Shown here in pieces: positions 22,184-31,659 of a DNA stretch of 64,000 bases. The translations under genes were made by a program, and so were the position numbers. The stretch's first letter is position 1; each line of letters opens with the position of its first letter. The notes below the pieces were generated by a model. It made no database searches, was not told where the DNA came from, and worked only from the letters and a program-made list of their open reading frames with translations. The stretch comes from a bacterium (GTDB taxonomy: Bacteria > Planctomycetota > Planctomycetia > Planctomycetales > Planctomycetaceae), in the NCBI GenBank assembly GCA_016125225.1, contig WGME01000003.1, positions 558,001 to 622,000 of the forward strand. The letters run 5' to 3'.

Positions 22184-22885
22184 CTAGGATCGGGGGCGTT
22201 TCGTTGAGGGGTTTTTCTTCCGCACCGTCCCCGGAGACCGACGAGGTCGATCGCCAATGGCTTTCCCCTCCGTCCCCAGGGGTTCAAACGTCTCCGTCTC
22301 ACTCGAAAATGCGAGCAAGCTACCGGTCTCTAGCTGATAGACCCAGGCGTGCAGACGGAGTTCGCCACGCTGCATTTTCGCCGCCACAGACGGATGCGTT
22401 TGCAGGTTTTCAATCTGCACTAATACGTGCTCTTGAATGGTTGCCTCCAGCAACGCCACACCATCAAGGTGCTGATAGTTTTCCGAAATGATCCGTCGAG
22501 TGGTCTCTGCGTGCTGCAACCAGTTTTGCACGGTCGGCAATTTGGCCGCACTGGCAGGATCTAGCAACGCCTTCATTGCCCCGCATTGAGAATGTCCGCA
22601 GACCACGATGTCTTTCACATCGAGGGCAACCACTGCATATTCAATGCTGGCGGTTTCCCCTCCATTGGAAGCACCAAACGGGGGAACCAGGTTGCCCGCA
22701 TTCCGCAATGAGAACAAATCTCCGGGCGCCGCCTGCAGAATCAGGTTGAGATCGACACGGGAATCGGAGCAGCTGACGACGAGGGCACTCGGGTTCTGTC
22801 CGTGAACCAACTCCTGGAAAAAGTCCTTTTCCTGGTCAAACACCTGTGTACGGAACTGATGCACACCACCCAGGAAGTGTTCCAT
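22184..22885 (-). CDS. Beta-class carbonic anhydrase
   Basis: SCSDSRVD, RNAGNLVPP, VVCGHSQCGAMKALL. Confidence 0.95.
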   Translation of the reverse strand: MEHFLGGVHQFRTQVFDQEKDFFQELVHGQNPSALVVSCSDSRVDLNLILQAAPGDLFSLRNAGNLVPPFGASNGGETASIEYAVVALDVKDIVVCGHSQCGAMKALLDPASAAKLPTVQNWLQHAETTRRIISENYQHLDGVALLEATIQEHVLVQIENLQTHPSVAAKMQRGELRLHAWVYQLETGSLLAFSSETETFEPLGTEGKAIGDRPRRSPGTVRKKNPSTKRPRS

Positions 22886-23071
22886 ATCGATCGCCTCAGC
22901 TGTGTGAAGTGAAACCCTCGCGACAATCCTCCGCCGTCACATACATACTGGCTTGTAACGATTTATAGCCAATTCGGCGACACCGGAATGACCGACACAT
23001 TCGGCACAGGCGGAAAAATCCGCAAAAGTCCCCGTCTCCAACAGACCGATAGAGACCGATGATGCGGGCTC

Positions 23072-25210
23072 GTGTCATCCGACACGCTTGGTTCATCGTC
23101 CGATCAGGGGGATTTTGGCGTGCTCTGGACGACTGCCTTGCTGGCTGCGGCACTCATGCAATCACCGGAAGGTGGAGCGACCACACCTGCCGTGAGCCCA
23201 GCCCCCCCCATCTACGGCGATTCTGCAAGCAGTTACTCGCCACAATGGATGACGATCCCAGGTACCGGCGGCAAACAGTGGGGATTCGAAAATTTCTGGC
23301 CACGCCTAGGTATCAACCATAAGTCGCAAGGCTATGGCTACGACAGTGGTTACACCAGCTTCGACACCTTCGTCCCGCTCTTCCAGGAAGATTTCAGCAA
23401 GCTCACCGCGTTTCAGGGCAATATGCTCATCGACAACTACGGTGACTTGGGTTTCAACGCGGGATTAGTCCATCGCCATCATGTCGACACGATGGAACGG
23501 ATTTTCGGCGGCAACATCTTCTACACCAACCGTCAGCAGGGCGGTAACAGTTTCAATCAAATCGGGTTCGGCGTCGAAACACTCGGCAACTATCTCGACT
23601 GGCGTGCCAACGGGTACATTCCGCTGGGTGATGATTTCCAGATCCCGAACTCGGGCGGTGGCGTGACCGAAGCGTTCTTTTCGGGACGCAACATTCTGGT
23701 CAATTTCATCGCCGACAAACCCCTCGCGGGCTTCGATACCGAAGTCGGGGGCGTATTGCCCGGTTCGTTCGACATGTTCCGCGGCTATATGGGCTTTTAT
23801 CACTTTCAGGGCAACTACAGCGACGACGTCTGGGGTTATCAGGGCCGCATGGAAGCCCGCCTGCGAGATTCCGGTGTTGCCAGCGTGGCTGTCACCAATG
23901 ACGGAACGTTTGGCACCAATGTCGTCTTTGGAATTGGATTGTGGTTACCTGGTTCGAATCCGCGGAATCCTCCCTGGCATGGTCGGGCGGCCAGCCGGCT
24001 GGCTGAAGATGTTGTCCGCAACCAGAACATCGTCATCGATCGGTCGGCCACCAAAGACCCGGTCGTTGCCAAATGGCTGAATGGTCGCGATATCGAAGTC
24101 GTCCATGTCGACAGCAATTCGGCTCTCCCCGGCTTGGGGACGCCACTTCTGCCTGTCCAGACACTCGCAGTCGGGCAAACGCTCGCCGGTCCGGAATCCA
24201 TCCTTTTTGTGCATGCCAACAGCCAATACAACGGCGAAGGCGTCGTCCTGCAGCCTGGACAACAACTGCTGGGTGAAGGGGTCGAACATACCATCCATTC
24301 ACTTTATGGGTCCTTCATCCTGCCGACCGTCACACCCGCAGAAGATATCGCTTCGGTCCCCACAATCTTTAATGCCCCGGGTGATGCCATTACCCTGGCC
24401 AGCGGCAATGTGGTTTCCGGCTTTCAGATCTTTACCAGCGGCGGCAACGGCATCGCCGGCAGCAATCTCGCCGATGCTGAGTTGACTCGGTTGAACATCA
24501 GCGGATCGAGTGCCAACGGCATCCTGCTCAACAATGCCATCGGCACCATCACCATCGCTGATAACTTTGTGAACAGCAATGCCTTGGCGGGGATCGATGT
24601 CACGATCGCCGGGCTCGAACGCACCAATACGATTACGATTTCTGATAACACCGTTCTGCAAAATCTCGGGGAAGGCATCAGCCTGACCACGAATGGTCAG
24701 TCGACGAACAGTCTCGTGATGGAACAGAACCTCGTGCGTGTCGTACTCGGCCCCACGGATGACCGAAACCTCGCCCTGATTGATATCACGACGAATGATT
24801 CATCACGGCTCAGCGCCCGCATTGAAAACAACGACATCGAAGACAGTTTCAATCGCGATGACACCAGCCCCGATGAAGACCCGTACTATCAACAACTGAC
24901 GCTCACCTCACAAGACAGCAGCCATGTCGATCTGGGATTGATCGAAAACCGTCTGGTTTCCGATCGTCAACCGTTGGCTGGCAACCCGCGCAATGGCTCG
25001 TTCGGCGTCGATCTGAACAGCACCGATCTGTCGACTCTACGAGTACGCCTTGATACGAACAGCAGTTCGCTTAACTACGCGTTCAGCGAAAACTACATCT
25101 CAAGATTCCAACTGGAAGACACGCTCGATACCAATACGGGAACAATGTTCTACTTCCCGACCGCGAATTTCATCGAGACGATCCCAGCGGGCACGATTGA
25201 TCTGCCGTGA
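23072..25210 (+). CDS. Secreted/outer-membrane protein: inverse-autotransporter-like N-terminal region plus parallel beta-helix repeats
   Basis: WPRLGINHKSQGYGYDSGYTSFDTFVPLFQ...NIFYTNRQQGGNSFNQIGFGVETLGNYLDWRANGYIPLG, then N-rich beta-helix-like rungs (NISGSSANGILLNNAIGTITIADNFV). Confidence 0.65.
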   Translation: MSSDTLGSSSDQGDFGVLWTTALLAAALMQSPEGGATTPAVSPAPPIYGDSASSYSPQWMTIPGTGGKQWGFENFWPRLGINHKSQGYGYDSGYTSFDTFVPLFQEDFSKLTAFQGNMLIDNYGDLGFNAGLVHRHHVDTMERIFGGNIFYTNRQQGGNSFNQIGFGVETLGNYLDWRANGYIPLGDDFQIPNSGGGVTEAFFSGRNILVNFIADKPLAGFDTEVGGVLPGSFDMFRGYMGFYHFQGNYSDDVWGYQGRMEARLRDSGVASVAVTNDGTFGTNVVFGIGLWLPGSNPRNPPWHGRAASRLAEDVVRNQNIVIDRSATKDPVVAKWLNGRDIEVVHVDSNSALPGLGTPLLPVQTLAVGQTLAGPESILFVHANSQYNGEGVVLQPGQQLLGEGVEHTIHSLYGSFILPTVTPAEDIASVPTIFNAPGDAITLASGNVVSGFQIFTSGGNGIAGSNLADAELTRLNISGSSANGILLNNAIGTITIADNFVNSNALAGIDVTIAGLERTNTITISDNTVLQNLGEGISLTTNGQSTNSLVMEQNLVRVVLGPTDDRNLALIDITTNDSSRLSARIENNDIEDSFNRDDTSPDEDPYYQQLTLTSQDSSHVDLGLIENRLVSDRQPLAGNPRNGSFGVDLNSTDLSTLRVRLDTNSSSLNYAFSENYISRFQLEDTLDTNTGTMFYFPTANFIETIPAGTIDLP

Positions 25211-25322
25211 TGGTCAGTCGAGAGACGAGAGACGAGAGCCAGACGTCGCGCCTGGTGCTGAGTACTGAAGACAAGGGTTGTCCCTTGTTTTCTTCGGTCA
25301 CTCAGCCCTCAGCACTTAGCCC

Positions 25323-26165
25323 TCAACCTGCCATGCGTCGCTTCATGAATGCCAGAGCGTGCGATGCCAGGTACTCTTCTGACGGGTACATTCGCCGCCA
25401 GATTTTCGTCGCGGCGGCCAGAGCCGGGAGCGACAAGCCGAAGGCTTCCACCACCATCCAGCCGTCGTAACCCAACTGCTTGAGCATCTGGAAAGTGGTG
25501 TCCCAGTCGACATGGCCTTCACCCGGCGTGCTACGGTCATTTTCACTGATATGCACATGCACCACCTGATCGAACGCCGACTGCATCGCGGCCGCAAGAT
25601 TCTTCTCTTCAATGTTCGCGTGGAACGTGTCGTACATGGTCTTCAAGTGCGTGTGATTGACTTCACGGCAGAACCGGGCGGCATCGGCGGCACTGGTGAG
25701 GAAGTAGCACTCGAAACGGTTCAGATACTCGGCCACCAGCGTAACATTCTGCGACTTGGCATAGTCGGCGGCTTGAGCCAGGGTCTCTTTGCCCCAGTTC
25801 CATTCGTCAGTGGTGGGACCTTGGCCAGTGAAACTGCCAATCGCCGAGTGAATCGGACCACAGAGATGCGTGGCCCCGGCGGCAGCGACCATGTCGACAG
25901 CCTTCTTCAGGCGAGCCAACCCGGCTTCGCGAATGGCTTTGTCGGGCGAAATCGGGTTTTCGGTATCGGTGCAAACCGTGACGGCCGTCCGCTCCAGCCC
26001 CAACTCCGTCAGCTTCTTGCCGACTTTTTGAAACTTCGCCAGATCCATATCGAACACTGGCAATTCCACGCCGTCGTACCCCATGGCCTTGAGCGACTCC
26101 AACACCGGGAAGTGCTCTTCGGTGACGTCCGAGGTCCACAACAACAGGTTCATGCCGTATTTCAT
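25323..26165 (-). CDS. Sugar phosphate isomerase/epimerase (xylose isomerase-like TIM barrel)
   Basis: MKYGMNLLLWTSDVTEEHFPVLESLKAMGYDGVELPVF, HVHISENDRSTPGEGHVDW. Confidence 0.9.
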   Translation of the reverse strand: MKYGMNLLLWTSDVTEEHFPVLESLKAMGYDGVELPVFDMDLAKFQKVGKKLTELGLERTAVTVCTDTENPISPDKAIREAGLARLKKAVDMVAAAGATHLCGPIHSAIGSFTGQGPTTDEWNWGKETLAQAADYAKSQNVTLVAEYLNRFECYFLTSAADAARFCREVNHTHLKTMYDTFHANIEEKNLAAAMQSAFDQVVHVHISENDRSTPGEGHVDWDTTFQMLKQLGYDGWMVVEAFGLSLPALAAATKIWRRMYPSEEYLASHALAFMKRRMAG

Positions 26166-26497
26166 CGGGGCTGGCCTTCACTCTTCAGAGGATTCGTTTG
26201 GAGAGCTGTTCACGGATGCCGCGCCAGTGTGCCGGACACACCGCAACGATGCAAGTTTCCCACCACCATGAACCACTTCCTAACAACAGGTTGTGTACAT
26301 GTGGTCACTTCACGGTGATGTATAGCGCTCAATGCAAGTTTTGGTGCTTCTTTTTGCATGACTTTTTTGTCGATGACCGTATTATCGTCGTTCATCGTTT
26401 GATATTGCTGGGTTCCCATCTCGTCTTTGCCCAGTGATGTTGCATTCTGTCAAATCGAACTCTCGTCTCATTTCATCTCTGCTCTGAAAGGTTCGCC

Positions 26498-27586
26498 ATG
26501 TCTTCCCGACATCGTCGTCAGGGGTTTACGTTGATTGAATTGCTGGTGGTGATCGCCATCATTGCCATTCTGATTGCCCTGCTGCTCCCAGCGGTTCAGC
26601 AAGCCCGCGAAGCCGCCCGACGGACTCAATGCCGCAATAATCTGAAGCAACTTGGCCTGGCTCTGCACAACTATCACGACAATTTCAATGCGTTCGTCTA
26701 CCGCAAAGGGGGTTCGAATTCGAGCCAGAACGGCACGCCGCTGCACCCGAACAATAAAGGCCGCTTGAGTGGCTTCATGGGATTGATGCCCTACCTCGAT
26801 CAAGCCCCCCTGTTCAATCGCGTCTCTGCTGGCGACCCGGCGAATGGTGTGGCCCCCGGTGGTCCCGCAGGTTGGCAGGGCTGGGCGACATGGAACGTGC
26901 GCCTGCCTGCGGTGCTCTGCCCGTCCGATGGCTCAACCATCATCAACAACAACTATCACAACTACTTGTTCTGCGTGGGTGACTCGGCACGCAATTGCAA
27001 CGGCAGCACGCAAGTCCGCGGCATTTTCGGTGTGAATGTTTGTGTGGGTCTTCGAGATATCGTCGACGGCAGCAGCAACACCATCATGATGAGTGAAGGA
27101 GTGCGTGGCCAAGGCTTCAGCACCAATCCCAACCCCTCGGCAGCCGGGGGAGACTACCGGTCCATTAACGTCTACGTTTCGAACATGGACCCCATCAACA
27201 ATCCTGTTGCCTGCCGAACTCTTGCCACGAATGGCTTTATCAATGCCGGACAGACCGTCAAAAGTCACCGTGGCCGCATGATGTGGGATGGACAGTTGGA
27301 GCGTGTCGGTTTCAACACCATTCTGCCCCCCAACAGTACGGGGTGCGTGGCCAGCAATAATGTGAATGCCGATTCCAGCGATGGTGCCCTGCCACCTTCT
27401 AGCCACCACGTTGGCGGGGTTCACTGCCTGTTTGCTGATGGAGCCGTACGGTTCATCAGCGAGAACATCAGCACGGGGAATCTGGGCATTGCCAGCCCCA
27501 ATCAGAATGGTTCTGGTTTAAGCCCGTACGGAGTCTGGGGTGCTCTCGGAAGTAAGAGCGGTAACGAAACCGCATCGAATTTCTAG
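26498..27586 (+). CDS. DUF1559 domain protein with prepilin-type N-terminal methylation motif
   Basis: [57 protein letters not shown]-terminal [21 protein letters not shown]. Confidence 0.97.
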   Translation: MSSRHRRQGFTLIELLVVIAIIAILIALLLPAVQQAREAARRTQCRNNLKQLGLALHNYHDNFNAFVYRKGGSNSSQNGTPLHPNNKGRLSGFMGLMPYLDQAPLFNRVSAGDPANGVAPGGPAGWQGWATWNVRLPAVLCPSDGSTIINNNYHNYLFCVGDSARNCNGSTQVRGIFGVNVCVGLRDIVDGSSNTIMMSEGVRGQGFSTNPNPSAAGGDYRSINVYVSNMDPINNPVACRTLATNGFINAGQTVKSHRGRMMWDGQLERVGFNTILPPNSTGCVASNNVNADSSDGALPPSSHHVGGVHCLFADGAVRFISENISTGNLGIASPNQNGSGLSPYGVWGALGSKSGNETASNF

Positions 27587-27622
27587 GGCCCTCGCTTCAA
27601 TAGCCAACACTGGAGCGCGAAC

Positions 27623-27669
27623 AGAGGCGGCCAAGTTGTGGAACCGCCGTCCAGACTTGGCACGCCTCT
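27623..27669. terminator. Hairpin downstream of first DUF1559 gene
   Basis: AGAGGCGGCCAAG / CTTGGCACGCCTCT, one-base bulge; no strong T tract. Confidence 0.4.
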
Positions 27670-27802
27670 TGCTTACGAATTTGTTGGGTCATCTGCGGTT
27701 TTCAACAAGATGACACAAATTACTGGACAAAAGGAGACTCGAAAGCCTGAAAATACAGGACGCATGAGCACGCGTTGGCGGAAAGTCGTCGTCGGAGAAC
27801 CG

Positions 27803-27831
27803 AAAATCACGTAAAAACTGCGTGATTTTTT
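27803..27831 (+). terminator. Terminator-like hairpin upstream of second DUF1559 gene
   Basis: AAAATCACG-taaaaactg-CGTGATTTT followed by further Ts. Confidence 0.5.
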
Positions 27832-27952
27832 CGGGGAGGGTGCGTAGAATCTCAGCAGTACTGCCTCAGGGGCTGCTGTTCGATTCTGTGCTGCGCTCCG
27901 CATTTTCGAATCATCTCTGTTTTCCGCTGTTCATCTCTGTGAAAGGCTTTCT

Positions 27953-29032
27953 ATGCATGTTCCTCGGTCTCGATCTGGTTTCACGCTGATCGAATTGCTG
28001 GTGGTGATCGCCATCATCGCAATTCTGATTGCCTTGCTGCTCCCCGCCGTGCAGCAGGCTCGCGAGGCAGCTCGCCGTACTCAATGCCGCAACAATCTGA
28101 AGCAACTCGGCTTGGCGCTGCACAACTACCACGACAACTTTAACGCCTTCGTTTACCGCAAGGGCGGCAACAACACCTGCACGGTAACCGCTCCGTATAC
28201 TACCCGCGATAACTGCGGCCGACTGAGCGGTTTCTATGGCATCCTGCCCTACATGGATCAGGCCCCACTGTTCAATCAGATTTCGGCTGGCAGCAGCACT
28301 GTTCCCCCCGGCGGCCCAGAAGGTTGGTCCGGCTGGACCACTTGGGCAGCCACAATTCCCGGATTGCTCTGCCCTTCAGACGGCTCGTCGCTTGTTCAGA
28401 ACTATCGTCACAACTATCTGTTCAGCATTGGTGACTCGGCCCGTAACACGGTCAGCAGCGGCCAGGTCCGTGGTATGTTCGGCACCAATGTCTGTGTGGG
28501 TATTCGCGACGTCATCGACGGTACCAGCAATACCATCATGATGAGCGAAGGGATTCGTGGCACCAGCAACTCAAACATCGCTGCGACCGCTGGTGGCGAT
28601 TACCGTGCGACGACCGTTGTGATTATGAATCAGGACCCCGTCAACAATCCGGGGGCCTGCCGTGCCCTCGTGACCAACGGTTATGTGAACGCTGGTCTGC
28701 AAGTGAAAACATTCCGCGGAAACATGATGTGGGATGGTCAATCGGAACGCGTGGGCTTCACCACTATCGTGGCTCCGAACAGCCCGGCCTGTGCCGCAGG
28801 TAACAACACCAATGCTGACTCAACCGACAACGCGATGCCTCCCACCAGCCAGCACACCGGTGGTGTTCACTGCCTGATGGCCGATGGTGCAGTTCGCTTT
28901 GTCAGCGAAAACATCAACACGGGCAATCAGGGAACGGCCAGCCCTGCCCAGAACAGCGCCGGGTTGAGCCCTTACGGTGTCTGGGGTGCTTTGGGCAGCA
29001 AAAGCGGTGGCGAAACCGTCAGCGACTTCTAA
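27953..29032 (+). CDS. DUF1559 domain protein, tandem paralog
   Basis: Near-identical prepilin N-terminus and high similarity to 26498..27586. Confidence 0.97.
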   Translation: MHVPRSRSGFTLIELLVVIAIIAILIALLLPAVQQAREAARRTQCRNNLKQLGLALHNYHDNFNAFVYRKGGNNTCTVTAPYTTRDNCGRLSGFYGILPYMDQAPLFNQISAGSSTVPPGGPEGWSGWTTWAATIPGLLCPSDGSSLVQNYRHNYLFSIGDSARNTVSSGQVRGMFGTNVCVGIRDVIDGTSNTIMMSEGIRGTSNSNIAATAGGDYRATTVVIMNQDPVNNPGACRALVTNGYVNAGLQVKTFRGNMMWDGQSERVGFTTIVAPNSPACAAGNNTNADSTDNAMPPTSQHTGGVHCLMADGAVRFVSENINTGNQGTASPAQNSAGLSPYGVWGALGSKSGGETVSDF

Positions 29033-29080
29033 TCGGTATCTAGTACGTCTACCTTCTTGATGTGCACCTGTGACTTTCCA

Positions 29081-29120
29081 AGTGCCCCAAGGTTTGATTA
29101 GCCTTGGGGCACTCACTTTT
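29081..29120 (+). terminator. Rho-independent terminator-like hairpin
   Basis: Perfect 12-bp stem AGTGCCCCAAGG / CCTTGGGGCACT, then cactttt. Confidence 0.75.
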
Positions 29121-29163
29121 CCCAGTCCGCGATCCCTCCTACTGATTTACAGGAGATTACGCC

Positions 29164-29637
29164 GTGATTCGTTCCGCCCTGAATACACTATTGGTTTTAT
29201 TCACGATCTCTGCCATCGGATGTGGTGGTGGAGGCGGCAACGATAAATTCAAAGCCGCCCGACCGAAGACGACGCCTGTCTCGGGGACAGTGACGATGGC
29301 AGGTGCTCCGGTCGAAGGAGCCACCATCACCTTCCACCCCACTCAAGGGGGCTCAGCGGCTACCGCCATCACTGATTCGTCTGGCCATTACTCGTTGATG
29401 ACGTTCGAAAAAGATGACGGTGCCGTGCCCGCTGATTACAAAGTCTCTATCAGCAAGCTAGCACCATCGACCGCTGGACCTGCTCCGGGACCAGACGACC
29501 CCAACTACGACCCGAACCCCAAGGAAGAAGCCCCGAAGCATCTTCTTCCCGAGAAATACGCTGACTTCTTGAAGTCAGGCCTTTCAGCCAATATCACGAC
29601 CGAACCCAAAAGCGACCTGAATTTCGATCTGAAGTAA
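29164..29637 (+). CDS. Small lipoprotein with carboxypeptidase-regulatory-like domain
   Basis: Lipobox-like ISAIGCGGGG; TPVSGTVTMAGAPVEGATITFHPTQGG...AITDSSGHYSL. Confidence 0.85.
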   Translation: MIRSALNTLLVLFTISAIGCGGGGGNDKFKAARPKTTPVSGTVTMAGAPVEGATITFHPTQGGSAATAITDSSGHYSLMTFEKDDGAVPADYKVSISKLAPSTAGPAPGPDDPNYDPNPKEEAPKHLLPEKYADFLKSGLSANITTEPKSDLNFDLK

Positions 29638-29670
29638 CGATCGTCTCAGCTACGATTTGGCAGAGAGCAA

Positions 29671-29696
29671 GAACCCTCCGATCTTTCGGGGGGTTC
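29671..29696. terminator. Hairpin after lipoprotein gene
   Basis: GAACCCTCCGA-tctt-TCGGGGGGTTC, 11 bp with one wobble. Confidence 0.6.
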
Positions 29697-29807
29697 TGTC
29701 ATTTCCCGCCTCTCGATCCTGCAGCACTGGCAGGAGACTAGGACTGGACGTTCGCGGACGGCATAATCTTCGGTGAGTCGCTGCCTTCCTCAATAACGGA
29801 GACCCCG

Positions 29808-31163
29808 GTGTTCACCGGTGCCACCTGGGAACTGATCGTTATCCTGTGTCTGATTCTGCTGAATGGCTTTTTTGCCGCAGCGGAAATTGCCATCCTTACT
29901 GCTCGACGCGGCCGACTCGAGCAACTTGCCGACGATGGGGATGGAGCCGCACGCGTCGCCTTAGATCTTGCCGCCGATACCGACCGCTTCCTGCCCACCG
30001 TTCAGGTGGGCATTACGGTGGTTGCCACATTAGCCGCCGTGTTTGGCGGAGCCCGCCTGGAAGAGCAACTGGCAGCGGGCATCGAGTCCTTTCAAATTCC
30101 CTGGGCAACAGCTCAGGCCCATACCCTGGCACTGTCGACGGTCGTTATTGGGATTTCTTTCTGCTCACTGATTCTTGGCGAACTGGTCCCCAAGCGATTC
30201 GCCCTCCAAAACGCCGAACCGCTGGCCCGAATCGTAGCCTATCCCATGCTGGTGCTGCAGCGCACGACGCGCCCCATCATCTGGCTGCTGCAAACCACGA
30301 CCCGACTCGTGTTGAGATCCATCGGCGTAAAGGCCACCCCCAATGCCACCGTGTCAATTGAAGATATTCAGCACCTTATTGAAGCAGGAGAAGAAGCGGG
30401 GTTACTGGAAGAGCAGGAACACCGTATGGCGATCGAAGCGTTGCGATTGGGCGACCGCACGGTGACCGAAATCCTGCGACCGCGAATCGACATCGATGCC
30501 TTAGACATCGACACCCCGTCGGATGAAGTCATCGGGGCCATCGCCATGTCGGGCTTTTCCCGCGTCCCGGTGTGTGAAGGCAATGTCGACCATGTCGTCG
30601 GCTTCGTCTACATCAAAGATGTCTTCTTGCAGCAGTATCTGGGACGGCCGATCGATCTGCGTCGCATCATGCGTCCCGCCTTGTTCGTCCCCAAAACGCT
30701 AACCATCAGCCGCTTGCTCGAACAATTTCGCGAACAGCGTACCCAGTTGGCCATCGTGCTGGACGAATACGGCGGCACCCAAGGCATGGTGACTCTTGAG
30801 GATGCCCTGGAAGTTCTGGTGGGTGATATTCACGACGAGCATCGACAGGATCATGCCCAGAAGATCGTGCAACGCGACGATGGTTCATGGCTGATCGACG
30901 CCACGGTCAACCTGCACGAGTTGCAGGAAATCTTTGATATCACTCGCTGGAGCGAGCCCCCGCCACGCGGAGTGGGAACCGTCGCCGGTTTGATGCTGGC
31001 CCTGCTCAAACGACCGCCTCAGATTGGCGATACCATGACTTGGGCTGAATTCCGCATTGAAGTCATGGACATGGATGGCCCCCGGATCGACCGCCTGCTC
31101 ATTTCGCCAGAATCTCCAGAATCATCAGGCGAATCCACAGCAGACGATGATGCAGGAAAGTGA
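29808..31163 (+). CDS. Hemolysin-family (CNNM transmembrane + CBS + CorC/HlyC) protein
   Basis: GTG start; [88 protein letters not shown]. Confidence 0.93.
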   Translation: MFTGATWELIVILCLILLNGFFAAAEIAILTARRGRLEQLADDGDGAARVALDLAADTDRFLPTVQVGITVVATLAAVFGGARLEEQLAAGIESFQIPWATAQAHTLALSTVVIGISFCSLILGELVPKRFALQNAEPLARIVAYPMLVLQRTTRPIIWLLQTTTRLVLRSIGVKATPNATVSIEDIQHLIEAGEEAGLLEEQEHRMAIEALRLGDRTVTEILRPRIDIDALDIDTPSDEVIGAIAMSGFSRVPVCEGNVDHVVGFVYIKDVFLQQYLGRPIDLRRIMRPALFVPKTLTISRLLEQFREQRTQLAIVLDEYGGTQGMVTLEDALEVLVGDIHDEHRQDHAQKIVQRDDGSWLIDATVNLHELQEIFDITRWSEPPPRGVGTVAGLMLALLKRPPQIGDTMTWAEFRIEVMDMDGPRIDRLLISPESPESSGESTADDDAGK

Positions 31164-31659
31164 CAATCTTCAGAAGTAACAAACGGAGTTGAAATTCTAC
31201 ACGGTACTCAAGGGCCTGCCTTGTCGGTATGTACGTCAGAACTTGACCAAAAATGCTCTTGGTCAGGCATCCCAGGAGCAGAGCCAGACCTGATGACGAG
31301 CGGCTTACAACTGGCCGGCAATCCATTCCCCCCATGCCAAGTCAGCCGATACGACACTGATGAAGATGTCGAAACGATTCTTGGTGCTCATGGGGTGTCA
31401 TCTTCGTCATCTCCGGATCGATTATTCGCAGCAAATGCCGACTCTTTGATGTTGCTCGCCTTTCGTAACAACTTGCGCGTGGCATCCCGGTGTCCCAAGT
31501 CTTGTTCAACAAGGGCTAGACTGCATCCTGCTTAACTGTAGCGTAGTCTGCGTGTTGGACTGCATTCGGGGTCCGGAAAACCCTGGCTCACATGATAACG
31601 GGCTTTTATTTGCGGTAAGTGCTGACAATCAGCTAGCAGCCCATTGAGGATTTCGGCAG

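Noticed and set aside
23949-23965. GGTTCGAATCC, T-loop-like tRNA motif
   Set aside because: Inside an intact coding frame (PGSNPRNP); no acceptor or anticodon stem around it.
31221-31535. 104-aa ORF in the gap before giant protein A
   Set aside because: No recognisable motif or clear ribosome-binding site; left unannotated.
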